Source: an uncultured Clostridia bacterium
Lineage (GTDB): Bacteria > Bacillota > Clostridia > TANB77 > CAG-508
DNA: 37,344 nt
NCBI GenBank assembly: GCA_947630545.1
Contig: CANRHX010000017.1
Location: 1 to 37,344, forward strand
Reading direction: 5' to 3'
The notes beneath the pieces were generated by a model. The model was not told where the DNA came from, ran no database searches, and was given only the letters and a program-made list of their open reading frames with translations. Below are positions 16,381-24,594 of this stretch, in pieces; the first letter of the stretch is position 1, and every line of letters begins with the position of its first letter. The translations under genes were made by a program, and so were the position numbers.

Positions 16381-16435
16381 AATTTTTTTGTTTTTTCAAA
16401 AAATTTTTATTTTAAATTAAACTTTTAAAAAAAAT

Positions 16436-16960
16436 TTAGTGTATAATTTCATTTTCTTCTTTTCCATATATACTTTCAGCTTCTTCTAATGTAACTATCT
16501 CTCCGACTACCTCATATCCTTGTTCTTCTAGTTCTTTTATCCTAGCCATTTGTGCATCTGAACAATTACCTACTACAGTATATATTCCTGTTTTATCTTC
16601 TTGTAGTCCTATCATTAAAAATTTATCCTCTAGAAATAATTTTCCTAAAGATTTTGTTAAATCGCTAGATGGTCTAAACTCCTCTGCTATTTTTAAGTGT
16701 ATTGCTCCAATGTCTGGTCCATAAATTACTTTTCCTTTTCTTGATATAAATGTTGGTGTTGTACCATTTGGTAATTTAAATTCTTCTCCTTCTTTAATAA
16801 AGCTTATTTTCTTTTCTTTTAATTGTTCTGCTAGTGTTCTAGGTTTTTGTTTCTGCTTTTGTTTATTAACTTGTGCTTGTTCTTTTATTCTATTTCTAAA
16901 TTCTAAACCTTCATCATAATGTTTTTTCTTAACACTTTTATTATTATACTCGTCTGACAT
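16436..16960 (-). CDS. Protein of unknown function, basic N-terminus
   Basis: 174 residues, no family recognised. The first 50 residues are Lys/Gln-rich and look unstructured (KKKHYDEG, NKQKQKQK). A folded, mixed alpha/beta-looking part follows (about 55-165), with KLPNGTTPTFISRKGKVIYG and a C-terminal IYTVVGNCSDAQMARIKELE segment that could be a small ligand or protein interaction domain. There is no signal peptide or membrane segment, so it is probably cytosolic. ATG has a full AAAGGAGGT ribosome binding site, and a perfect sigma-A promoter lies 30 bases upstream, so it should be well expressed in vegetative cells. It is monocistronic, between a ROK kinase and rpsB. Confidence 0.75.
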   Translation of the reverse strand: MSDEYNNKSVKKKHYDEGLEFRNRIKEQAQVNKQKQKQKPRTLAEQLKEKKISFIKEGEEFKLPNGTTPTFISRKGKVIYGPDIGAIHLKIAEEFRPSSDLTKSLGKLFLEDKFLMIGLQEDKTGIYTVVGNCSDAQMARIKELEEQGYEVVGEIVTLEEAESIYGKEENEIIH

Positions 16961-16989
16961 AATTTACCTCCTTTGTACATGCAACATTC

Positions 16990-17018
16990 ATTATACCATA
17001 TAAACAATATTATGTCAA
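16990..17018 (-). promoter_or_regulatory. Perfect sigma-A consensus promoter of the unknown gene
   Basis: Minus-strand TTGACA (17013-17018), a 17-base spacer and TATAAT (16990-16995), preceded by TGG (extended -10). The -35 box lies in the last codons of the ROK kinase gene. The 5' leader is only about 22 bases. Confidence 0.85.
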
Positions 17019-17915
17019 ACTTGCTCCAATTATTCCTGCATCATTACCCAACACAGCCGGTTTTATAATTAATTCTTTTCTTTTATTAAACAAATAATTT
17101 TCAGTTTTCAAACAATTTTTTAATCTTTCTAATAAAACATCTTCAAAGTATACAAAGCTTCCACCAATTACAATTGCTTCTGGCTCAAATAGATTTATAA
17201 GATTTGCTATACCAATACTTAAATTTTCTATAAACTCATTTACTACCTTTTCAATTTTTTCATAATTTTTATTAGAAGGCTTGTTATTTCTAATCATATC
17301 TAAAAGTTCCTGTCCTCGTGTATTTTCATCTAAACCTAATACTGTGCGTAAATTATTTTTTAAAGCTTTCATAGAAGCATATCTTTCAAAACAGCCATTG
17401 TTTCCACATTTACAAGGTAACCCTCCTTTTTGTATTACCATGTGTCCAACTTCCATTCCAGGTAAATCGCCTGTATCAAGAAGTTCATTATTTATAATTG
17501 CTGCTCCACCTATTCCAGTTCCTAATGTTAAAAATATAGACCTTGAATAGTTTTTTAAACTTCCAAAACTATTTTCTGCTAATGCTGCACATTTAGCATC
17601 ATTTTTTATTTTTATTGGTAAATTAATTTTTTCTTTTAACTTTTCTACTATATTATAGTTTTCTATTCCTAAATTTACAGATTTAATAATATTTGTTTTA
17701 TTTAAAGTTCCGGGAATTGCAATTCCAACAGAGGTTATTTTGTTCTTTTGCAAAAGTTCATTTATATTTTCAGTAATATATGTTTCTATAAATTTAAATA
17801 TATTTTCTTTCTCTTTAGCTAATATTCTTCTTTCTTTTTTTTCTAATATTATACCATTGTTATCTACTAAACCTATTGCAATATGGCTTCCACCTAAATC
17901 TATTCCAACTTTCAT
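17010..17915 (-). CDS. ROK-family sugar kinase (glucokinase-like)
   Basis: 301-residue ROK kinase, probably cytosolic, phosphorylating glucose or a related hexose or amino sugar. It has the N-terminal phosphate loop VGIDLGGSHIAIG, the sugar-site KNDAKCAALAE with catalytic Asp, TLGTGIGGAAI, and the ROK zinc signature GMEVGHMV...CKCGNNGCFE (His plus three Cys). A C-terminal IVIGGSF adenosine motif is present. There is no N-terminal winged helix, so it is an enzyme rather than a repressor. ATG follows AGGAGG. It lies downstream of the pilus operon behind a terminator with an embedded promoter, so a functional link with pili is not implied. Substrate is not decided. Confidence 0.9.
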   Translation of the reverse strand: MKVGIDLGGSHIAIGLVDNNGIILEKKERRILAKEKENIFKFIETYITENINELLQKNKITSVGIAIPGTLNKTNIIKSVNLGIENYNIVEKLKEKINLPIKIKNDAKCAALAENSFGSLKNYSRSIFLTLGTGIGGAAIINNELLDTGDLPGMEVGHMVIQKGGLPCKCGNNGCFERYASMKALKNNLRTVLGLDENTRGQELLDMIRNNKPSNKNYEKIEKVVNEFIENLSIGIANLINLFEPEAIVIGGSFVYFEDVLLERLKNCLKTENYLFNKRKELIIKPAVLGNDAGIIGASLT

Positions 17916-17936
17916 TTTTCCTCCTAAATTATTTAA

Positions 17937-17964
17937 ATTATAAAAAACTAAGTATATAGTTCAA
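17937..17964 (-). promoter_or_regulatory. Predicted promoter of the ROK kinase, embedded in the pilus-operon terminator
   Basis: Minus-strand TTGAAC (17959-17964) lies in the hairpin loop and TATAAT (17937-17942) directly after the hairpin, with a 16-base spacer formed by the 3' arm. Confidence 0.5.
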
Positions 17965-18000
17965 ATGGATCTCCCCATAAGAATATATACTTAGTTTTAT
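17942..18000 (-). terminator. Terminator of the type IV pilus operon
   Basis: A perfect 15-bp stem (17944-17958 with 17984-17998) carries a 25-base loop that itself contains a small ATGG/CCAT hairpin. A TTTTTT run follows on the minus strand. It begins right after the pilC stop codon. Confidence 0.8.
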
Positions 18001-19350
18001 TTATACTCCATAAGCAGAGAATAAGAAATTTCCCATATAAACTTGTATACAAGGTACAAGAACTACCAATACTACAAATATTAATACAACTCCTACTATT
18101 GCATACATTACTTGTGGTAATACTTTTGTAATTTTTGTTAAAGTATTATCTATATCTATTTCCATGTACTCTACTAATTTATCCATCATTTCTGGTAAGT
18201 CTGTTTGCATTCCGACTTTAAGCATTTCTAAAGACATAAATGAGCAAAGCCCTGATTTTTCAAATGGCTCTATCCATGAAGATCCTACTAATATATTATT
18301 TATTGAAGTTTCTATTATTGAAAGCATAACATGGTTATTTACAACACTTTTACTAACTTCCAATGCATCTTGAATTCTCATACCATTTCTTAAATTTAAA
18401 AGCATAGCTTTCATTAATCTAGAAAAGTCAATTGAAAAAATTAATTTTCCAAATATAGGCATTTTGTATTTAAAATAATGAAAATTATATTTTCCTCTAG
18501 GTGTATTTACATATGCAACAATTGCTGCAACTATTGCTGCAATTATTGCCAATGGAATATACCACATATCAATAGATCCTCTAATAAAGTTTGAAAACCA
18601 TACTGTTATTGCAGGTAATTCTTCTTCGGTTCCTAATTGATCAAATATATCTTGTATTGTTGGTATTGCAACCAAAGAACCTACTATAAGTAATACAATA
18701 AGTAATAAAAATGTGGCTATGTTTGGTATTAAAATACTTTTTATCTTTTTATTTAATCTTGTTGAATCATCCAAATATTCAACTGCTTGTTGTAAAGAGT
18801 TTGTAAGTGAACCAGAAAGTTCCCCAACTTTTATCATGTTTATGTATATGTATGGGAAAACATCAGAATAATATTCCATTGTTGTGTACATATTTTCACC
18901 AGCTTCAACACCAGCAAGAATATCTTCTAGTATTCCTTTTAGAGATAAATTTTCTGTTCCTTCTATTAAAGTACGTAAAGCATGTATATTATTAAAATCA
19001 GCCTTCTTTAACAAATAAAAATTTTGGGTAAATACAACCAAATCTCTTGGCGTAATTTTTTCAGTTTGAGCTAAATAAATATTTATCTTCTCTCTTGTTG
19101 TCATAGTTCTTTTGTTACTATTAGCAATATTAGTTGTATTGGCATTTTTCATTATTTCTTGAATATTACTTATGTTTTTCTTCTGTTTCTTTTTTACATT
19201 TCTAGATTTATACGAAATTTGCTGTACTTCAATTGGCGTTATATCATTTCTTTTCAATGATTTTATTAAAATCTGCTTACTTGCTGCTTCTACTTTGTTC
19301 TTTACCACCAATCCACTTGATGTTACAGCTTTATATGAATATGTAGGCAT
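18001..19350 (-). CDS. pilC: Type IV pilus inner-membrane platform protein PilC (GspF family)
   Basis: 449 residues. It anchors the PilB and PilT motors at the membrane and couples them to pilin insertion and extraction. It starts with the typical PTYSYKAVTSSG segment. It then has two T2SSF domains (about 110-230 and 315-440), each followed by strong membrane segments near 207-230, 262-282 and 412-440. The signature-like GELSGSL (about 176) and the repeat-equivalent VGMQTDLPEMMD (about 377) mark the two domains. A basic linker (about 50-60, KKKQKKN) is unusual but harmless. ATG follows AAAGGAGG, 13 bases after pilT. It is last in the operon. Confidence 0.93.
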   Translation of the reverse strand: MPTYSYKAVTSSGLVVKNKVEAASKQILIKSLKRNDITPIEVQQISYKSRNVKKKQKKNISNIQEIMKNANTTNIANSNKRTMTTREKINIYLAQTEKITPRDLVVFTQNFYLLKKADFNNIHALRTLIEGTENLSLKGILEDILAGVEAGENMYTTMEYYSDVFPYIYINMIKVGELSGSLTNSLQQAVEYLDDSTRLNKKIKSILIPNIATFLLLIVLLIVGSLVAIPTIQDIFDQLGTEEELPAITVWFSNFIRGSIDMWYIPLAIIAAIVAAIVAYVNTPRGKYNFHYFKYKMPIFGKLIFSIDFSRLMKAMLLNLRNGMRIQDALEVSKSVVNNHVMLSIIETSINNILVGSSWIEPFEKSGLCSFMSLEMLKVGMQTDLPEMMDKLVEYMEIDIDNTLTKITKVLPQVMYAIVGVVLIFVVLVVLVPCIQVYMGNFLFSAYGV

Positions 19351-19363
19351 ATTTTACCTCCTT

Positions 19364-20461
19364 TTATTTTTCTTTTTTTATTTTCAATTGCATTATTGTC
19401 CTATTTAATGTTTCTATATTTTTTTCTTCTACTTGTGATTTTGCTTGTTCTAAAGTGATTTTATTTTCAACAAATACTTTAGCAATAGAATTTATTAATC
19501 CAATACTTCCTTTTTCTGAATTACTTTGTATTGCATCTTCAATTTCAGACACACTAAGTTTTTCTTTTCTTATTACTCCAGAAACTATGTTATCTACAAC
19601 CATTACTTCTGGAACTAAAACTAGTTTTCCATCAACGCCTTTTAGTAGTCTCTGTGAAATAACAAGTTTTAATAATGAAGATAATAAGTATTTTATTTGA
19701 GCTTGATCTCTAACATCATAGAAGTTTATCATTCTATCTATTGTCTCTGCACATGACTTTGTATGTAATGTTCCTATTACTAAATGTCCAGATTCTGCCA
19801 TTTCAATGCCTGCTTCCATTGTTTCTCTGTCTCTAATTTCTCCTATTACTAGAATATCACAATCTTCTCTTAATGAATTTTTTACTCCAGCACTAAATGT
19901 AAGTGAATCTCTTCCTCTTCCTACTTCTTTTTGTACAATTAAAGATTTTTTAGAATGATGCTTATATTCTACTGGGTTTTCTAATGTTAATATTTTTTTA
20001 TTTTGATTTTCATTTATATCATTTATTAATGCATTTAATGTAGTAGTTTTACCAGAATTTGTTTTCCCTGTAACTAATATTAATCCTTGCGGTTGATATG
20101 TCATTCTTCTAACTATATCTGGTACGCCAAGATCTTCATATTTAGGCAATTCATTTTTTATAAGTCTTAATGTACAAATTGGTACATCATCTGAAAGTGA
20201 TATATTTACCCTTAATCTAATTCCCTTGTATTCATATGAAGTATCTAATTTTCTTGTTTCATTAAAAACTTGATCTTTATCTAAATTTCCCATTACCAAA
20301 TGATCATAAATTTCATTCATATTATCTACTGTTAATACATCCATTTCATCTATTGCTTTTAAATCTCTTGCAATTCTTAACATTGGCTTATTACCACAAA
20401 TTAAGTGCACATCAGATGCATCTAATTCTATAGCTTTGTCTAAAATTTTATCCATATTCAT
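19364..20461 (-). CDS. pilT: Type IV pilus retraction ATPase PilT
   Basis: 365-residue hexameric AAA-like secretion ATPase that powers pilus retraction. It has a PAS-like N-domain beginning with ELDASDVHLICGNKP; the Walker A reads TGKTNSGKTT (131-140, Asn where Gly is usual before SGK); Asp box LENPVEY; Walker B ILVIGEIRDRETM (203-215); His box SGHLVIGTLHT (224-234). The C-terminal part is Glu/Lys rich and slightly longer than in E. coli-type PilT; the AIRNLIRE retraction motif is not evident. ATG has AGGAGG 9 bases upstream. It is between pilB and pilC. Confidence 0.93.
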   Translation of the reverse strand: MNMDKILDKAIELDASDVHLICGNKPMLRIARDLKAIDEMDVLTVDNMNEIYDHLVMGNLDKDQVFNETRKLDTSYEYKGIRLRVNISLSDDVPICTLRLIKNELPKYEDLGVPDIVRRMTYQPQGLILVTGKTNSGKTTTLNALINDINENQNKKILTLENPVEYKHHSKKSLIVQKEVGRGRDSLTFSAGVKNSLREDCDILVIGEIRDRETMEAGIEMAESGHLVIGTLHTKSCAETIDRMINFYDVRDQAQIKYLLSSLLKLVISQRLLKGVDGKLVLVPEVMVVDNIVSGVIRKEKLSVSEIEDAIQSNSEKGSIGLINSIAKVFVENKITLEQAKSQVEEKNIETLNRTIMQLKIKKEK

Positions 20462-20483
20462 AATTAATTTCCTCCTCTTTAGT

Positions 20484-22124
20484 TTAGAATATCAACAATT
20501 TTTTATTTAATTCTTTTAAAGTTGTTATTCCACTTAATACTTTTTGAATTCCATCTACTACTAGTGGCCTATATCCAACTTCTAATGCTTTATTTCTAAT
20601 TTCAATAGATGATGCACCTTTTACAATTAATTCCTTTATTTCATCTGTAATATCTAAAACTTCAAAAACCCCTATTCTGTCATAGTAACCTGTGTTGTTA
20701 CAATATTGACATCCAGTTGATTCATATGTTTTTAATCCATCTAATTTTAAGTTCATATTATATTTTTTTGATATTGACATTATAATTTCTTTTTCTTCAT
20801 CTGTAAAATCTCTTTGCTTTTTACATTTTGGGCAAATTCTTCTTACTAATCTTTGAGAAATAGACGTTGCAAGTGTACTTGCAATATCGTAATCTGATAC
20901 GCCTAATTTCCTTAATCTGTTTATTACCTCTATACTATCTATTGTATGTATTGTAGATAAAACATAATGTCCTGTTTGTCCAGCTTGAATTGCAATTTCG
21001 GCTGTTTCTAAATCTCTTATTTCTCCAACTAAGATAACATCTGGATCTTGTCTTAAAACTGTTCTTAATGAATTAGGAAATGTTGATTTATTATCTATTT
21101 CTATTTGGTTTAAACCATCAATTCTTATTTCTACCGGATCTTCTATTGTTGTAATGTTAATTTCTGGTCTATTTAAGAAATCTATTATACTATAAAGTGT
21201 TGTTGTCTTACCTTCTCCTGTTGGAGCAGCAATAATTGTAATACTATTCCTTTTATTAACACTTTTGTTTAAACTTTTTTCATCTCCTGGAAATCCTAAA
21301 TCAAATACTTGCTTTATATCTTCATTTTTCTTTAATAGTCTTAAAACAAATTTTTCACCATATACATTGGGTTGTGATGAAACACGTATGTTATAGTCAT
21401 CATACAATAAAATTCTACCATCTTGTGATTCTTGTTTTTCTTGATGCATATTTGAAATTGCTTTAAGTCTTCCTATTACATGACTTTGCTCACTTTTTTC
21501 TATTGTTGCTGCATTAACTAATTCTCCATCTATTCTATATCTAACTCTAACTTGATTTTGCATAGGTTCGATATGAATATCACTTGCTCTTTTTTCCATA
21601 GCTGTTTTTATTATGCTATCTATTAAGGCTGTTATTGTTGAACCTTGTGTTCTAACTCCTGTTTCTGAATCTGCTACTGATCCTTCTAATGAATGTAAAT
21701 ATCTATCTATATCACTTTCAAAAGTTAAATAGCTTTCCATTATTAATCCTCTATTAAGAAGTATCATTCTAACAGTTTCCATGTCACGATTATTTACGGT
21801 ATTGGCAAAACATACTTTTATTTTTCCTGCTACAACTTCAAATGGTACTGCTTTACTTTTTTTTGCAATATCTATTGACATATAGTCTGATAAATTAATT
21901 TTTATATCATCTGGTTTTAATATAATACCTTTTGTACCTAATATATCTCCTATTGCTTCAATTAAAATTGTTGGATCACATAAATCAAGTAAATAAATTA
22001 TATCTCCAAGTTTTTTATTAGGATGTTGTCTTTGATATTGCAATGCTTTTTCTATATCATTTTCAGATATAATCCCTCTTCTAACTAACTCCACTCCAAG
22101 TGGTTGTCTTCTCTTTACATTCAT
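20484..22124 (-). CDS. pilB: Type IV pilus assembly ATPase PilB (GspE family)
   Basis: 546 residues; drives pilin polymerisation. The N-terminal MshEN/GspE-N domain (about 5-145, LGVELVRRGIISENDIEKAL) precedes the ATPase: RASDIHIEP (179-187), Walker A APTGEGKTTT (300-309), Asp box TIEDPVE, Walker B VILVGEIRD (363-371), His box TGHYVLSTIHT (384-394). The zinc site uses CPKC (431-434) and CQYC (472-475). The Walker A has Glu where GSGKT is usual. ATG follows AAGGAG with a longer spacer of about 10. It is followed by pilT and pilC. Confidence 0.94.
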   Translation of the reverse strand: MNVKRRQPLGVELVRRGIISENDIEKALQYQRQHPNKKLGDIIYLLDLCDPTILIEAIGDILGTKGIILKPDDIKINLSDYMSIDIAKKSKAVPFEVVAGKIKVCFANTVNNRDMETVRMILLNRGLIMESYLTFESDIDRYLHSLEGSVADSETGVRTQGSTITALIDSIIKTAMEKRASDIHIEPMQNQVRVRYRIDGELVNAATIEKSEQSHVIGRLKAISNMHQEKQESQDGRILLYDDYNIRVSSQPNVYGEKFVLRLLKKNEDIKQVFDLGFPGDEKSLNKSVNKRNSITIIAAPTGEGKTTTLYSIIDFLNRPEINITTIEDPVEIRIDGLNQIEIDNKSTFPNSLRTVLRQDPDVILVGEIRDLETAEIAIQAGQTGHYVLSTIHTIDSIEVINRLRKLGVSDYDIASTLATSISQRLVRRICPKCKKQRDFTDEEKEIIMSISKKYNMNLKLDGLKTYESTGCQYCNNTGYYDRIGVFEVLDITDEIKELIVKGASSIEIRNKALEVGYRPLVVDGIQKVLSGITTLKELNKKLLIF

Positions 22125-22210
22125 AATTTTTTCTCTCCTTCTTTTGTTTATTAATTTTATTATACTATATTTTTTTATGTTTGTGTTCTAATTAACAAAA
22201 CTACATAAAT

Positions 22211-22648
22211 TTACCAATTATTTAGTATATATTTCATATTTCTTGTCTTACCTTGTATTGTTACTGTTATTTTAATTATACTTTTACCATTTTGTAAATC
22301 TTCAGAAAAAGAACATTGTTCTACTCCACTTGCTATTTTAACGTTATTTTGGTAAATTGCTTGATTAGCAGGAATATATGTGTATTGGTTTCCTGATGAT
22401 AACGCCATATACACTTGGTGGTCAGATTCTGGAGAAATTTCTAGGATTTTGTTTTTTGGTATATTTGCTTCTTCTGATAAATAACTTGAAATTCTAGTAA
22501 ATTCAGAAAAATATGTGTACTTTTCTGATGTTACATCTACATTTTTATAAAAGTATGAAGTTACTACTGTAATAATAGTTACTGTTATTAGCATTGCTAT
22601 TACATATATAATTAATGAGATTAATGTAATACCTTTTTCTGATTTCAT
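22211..22648 (-). CDS. Minor pilin-like protein (type IV prepilin leader)
   Basis: 145 residues. A short basic leader, MKSEKG, is followed by a hydrophobic helix ITLISLIIYVIAMLITVTII and then a soluble domain of about 110 residues. This is class III-signal architecture: cleavage after Gly6 leaves Ile1, with Ser rather than Glu at mature position 5. It resembles the PilW/GspJ-type minor pilins in position and size, but the soluble part is too diverged to assign. ATG has GAAAGGA upstream. It is between a second minor pilin and pilB in the pilus operon. Confidence 0.8.
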   Translation of the reverse strand: MKSEKGITLISLIIYVIAMLITVTIITVVTSYFYKNVDVTSEKYTYFSEFTRISSYLSEEANIPKNKILEISPESDHQVYMALSSGNQYTYIPANQAIYQNNVKIASGVEQCSFSEDLQNGKSIIKITVTIQGKTRNMKYILNNW

Positions 22649-22687
22649 TAAAACTTTTCCTTTCTAAAATCATACAAAATTTTTATT

Positions 22688-23161
22688 TTAAACTTCTCTT
22701 ACTAGTGTTGTTGTAAGTTCAACATCCTTGTTTTCACCGCCGAGTTTATATTGTACTTTTACAGTTACTACTTTTACTAAATCATTTTGTTCTGTATCTT
22801 TTCCTTCAGTTGCTTGTGGTACATAGTTTTCAACTTTAATATAGCAAGTATATCCATCTTCTAACTCAATATCATTTCCCAATGATACATTTTTTTCCTT
22901 ACCTGAATATATAATTTCACCACCTTGATTTTTTAGTTCTACTTCTCCTTCTGTTATTCCAATTTCGTCATATTTTTTTATTTTTATATTTTCAATTATA
23001 TTTGTTGCTATATAAGTTGCTTCTGATTTTCTGTCAATGTCTTTTGATGATTTTGTAATATTAAAGAATATAACTGAAATTAAAGACATAAATAATAGTA
23101 TAATTATTAATGCAACAGTTATATCTGTTCCTGTAAATCCTTTTTCACTCTTAAATTTCAT
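22688..23161 (-). CDS. Minor pilin-like protein (PilV/GspI-like)
   Basis: 157 residues. Leader MKFKSEKG, then a hydrophobic helix FTGTDITVALIIILLFMSLI and a charged soluble domain with predicted beta-rich C-terminus. Cleavage after Gly8 leaves Phe1, and Asp is at mature position 5 in place of Glu. The region after the helix (KDIDRKSEATYIATNIIENI) is like PilV-type minor pilins. ATG has AAAGGAA upstream, 15 bases after the prepilin peptidase gene. Confidence 0.78.
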   Translation of the reverse strand: MKFKSEKGFTGTDITVALIIILLFMSLISVIFFNITKSSKDIDRKSEATYIATNIIENIKIKKYDEIGITEGEVELKNQGGEIIYSGKEKNVSLGNDIELEDGYTCYIKVENYVPQATEGKDTEQNDLVKVVTVKVQYKLGGENKDVELTTTLVREV

Positions 23162-23176
23162 AAATATTCCTTTCTT

Positions 23177-23989
23177 TTACCTAATATTTAATATAATAGG
23201 AACAAAAATAAATGTTATTATATTTGTAACTCCCATATAAAATGCTATAGGTATATTTTTACATATTTTATTTTGTGTTTTTAACCTTTTATTTTTTATA
23301 ATCTTTAGTTTCTTACTCATTACGTATAATAAAATAATAATTGTTGTAAATATTACTGAAATAAGTGAAATTAATTCTCCTGTAAATATTGCCATAGTTA
23401 TTAATGTAAATACTAATCCATTTATATATCTATTTTTTGCAAATTTCTTTAGTGATATTGTATCTAGTATCAATACTAATATGTAAAAAACTATATATAT
23501 GGCATATCTATATATATTAGCTTTTTCTACTATGCATAGATATGCTATATATATAAGTGATATAATTATTCCATATACTGAAACTGATTTTTCAATTTTT
23601 ATGTTTTCCTTGTCTATTCCTAATGTTAAAAATATAAATGTAATATATAATGCAAAGAAAGCAAATTTGCAAATTTGTGTTACAGTTACTGTATATATAT
23701 TTATATCCATTAAATAAAATATTGTAAGAAATACTGCTCCTGAAAGAATTTCAAATAGTATGTATCTTGGGCTTATTTTTTGCTTACAATATCTGCATTT
23801 TCCTCCTAAAAATATATAGCTTAAAATTGGAAACAAGTCAAAAAATCCTAGCTTATGATCGCAGTTAGGACAGTATGAATGAGTGTGTGTTATATCTTGA
23901 TGTTTTGGAATTCTGTATGTTGCTAATGTATAAAAACTTCCAAATAATGCTCCTATTATAAATACTATTATATATATTAGTGTTTCCAT
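23177..23989 (-). CDS. pilD: Prepilin peptidase / N-methyltransferase (PilD family), altered second catalytic site
   Basis: 270-residue polytopic membrane aspartyl protease that cleaves prepilin leaders. The N-terminal domain has GALFGSFYTLATYRIP and two zinc-type CxxC pairs (CPNC 40-43, CRYC 65-68), typical of the bifunctional enzymes. About seven hydrophobic segments follow. The first catalytic Asp is plausible at D126 (LGIDKENIKI). The second GxGD motif, expected about 60 residues later, is not seen; the aligned place reads NRYINGLV with Asn190. Either the enzyme is inactive or changed, or my alignment is off. ATG follows TAGGAG. It sits between the major pilin, across a hairpin, and the minor pilins. 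Confidence 0.82.
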   Translation of the reverse strand: METLIYIIVFIIGALFGSFYTLATYRIPKHQDITHTHSYCPNCDHKLGFFDLFPILSYIFLGGKCRYCKQKISPRYILFEILSGAVFLTIFYLMDINIYTVTVTQICKFAFFALYITFIFLTLGIDKENIKIEKSVSVYGIIISLIYIAYLCIVEKANIYRYAIYIVFYILVLILDTISLKKFAKNRYINGLVFTLITMAIFTGELISLISVIFTTIIILLYVMSKKLKIIKNKRLKTQNKICKNIPIAFYMGVTNIITFIFVPIILNIR

Positions 23990-24009
23990 TTTTTCTCCTA
24001 TTATGATTT

Positions 24010-24040
24010 AAGCCATACACACCTAGTGTGCGTATGGCTT
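24010..24040 (-). promoter_or_regulatory. Hairpin after the major pilin gene, without a U tract
   Basis: AAGCCATAC and GTATGGCTT arms with extra CAC/GTG pairing form a stable stem of about 12 bp. On the minus strand AAATCATAATAGGAG follows, so it is not a standard terminator. It may stabilise the pilin message or limit read-through into pilD (inference). Confidence 0.5.
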
Positions 24041-24055
24041 TGGTTTATTTAATTA

Positions 24056-24508
24056 TTATTTTTCTGTAACTGCTCCCCATGCAATTGCGCCAGAAGTCTG
24101 ATCTATTGTTCCTTCACATTTATAAGATTTAGTAGTTAATATTATTTTATGATTTGCTGTATCAACTTTTGTATCAGCATTATTTAACTCACTATTTCTT
24201 CCTTTCACAGCTGCAATAGCTGTATCAGCAGTAGTTTCAACTAGACTTGCTGTAGAAGCTTTACTACTTGCAGTTGTTGAACTTGCATTTACATAAGTAT
24301 CATCATAGTATTTTAATAAAGCTTCTTGTACTTGCATTGCTATTTCATCTTTTGCAGCAGCTATTGCATCTTTTTGAGAAGCTTCTGTTGCTTTTTGTGG
24401 TGCACTGTTATTACCAGATAGCATTGCTATTGTAACCCCCGCTAAAATTAATAATACAATGATTGTGATAACTAAGGCAATTAAAGTTATACCTTTTTGT
24501 TGTTTCAT
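24056..24508 (-). CDS. Major type IV pilin (probable)
   Basis: 150 residues. Leader MKQQKG, then the hydrophobic helix ITLIALVITIIVLLILAGVT, an N-terminus widespread among clostridial pilin-like proteins, then an Ala/Ser/Thr-rich soluble domain. Mature position 5 is Ala, not the Glu found in most type IV pilins. Only one Cys (in the C-terminal KCEGTIDQ), so no disulfide loop. The best ribosome binding site of the operon (AAAGGAGG, 8-base spacer) and a hairpin right after the stop fit a highly expressed subunit. Calling it the major pilin is inference from this and from operon position. Confidence 0.82.
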   Translation of the reverse strand: MKQQKGITLIALVITIIVLLILAGVTIAMLSGNNSAPQKATEASQKDAIAAAKDEIAMQVQEALLKYYDDTYVNASSTTASSKASTASLVETTADTAIAAVKGRNSELNNADTKVDTANHKIILTTKSYKCEGTIDQTSGAIAWGAVTEK

Positions 24509-24594
24509 AAAAATTTCCTCCTTTTCTTTTGAATATTTTATATTTTTATATATATTTCTATTAAAATTTTAGAAATATAATGTTAATAACAATT

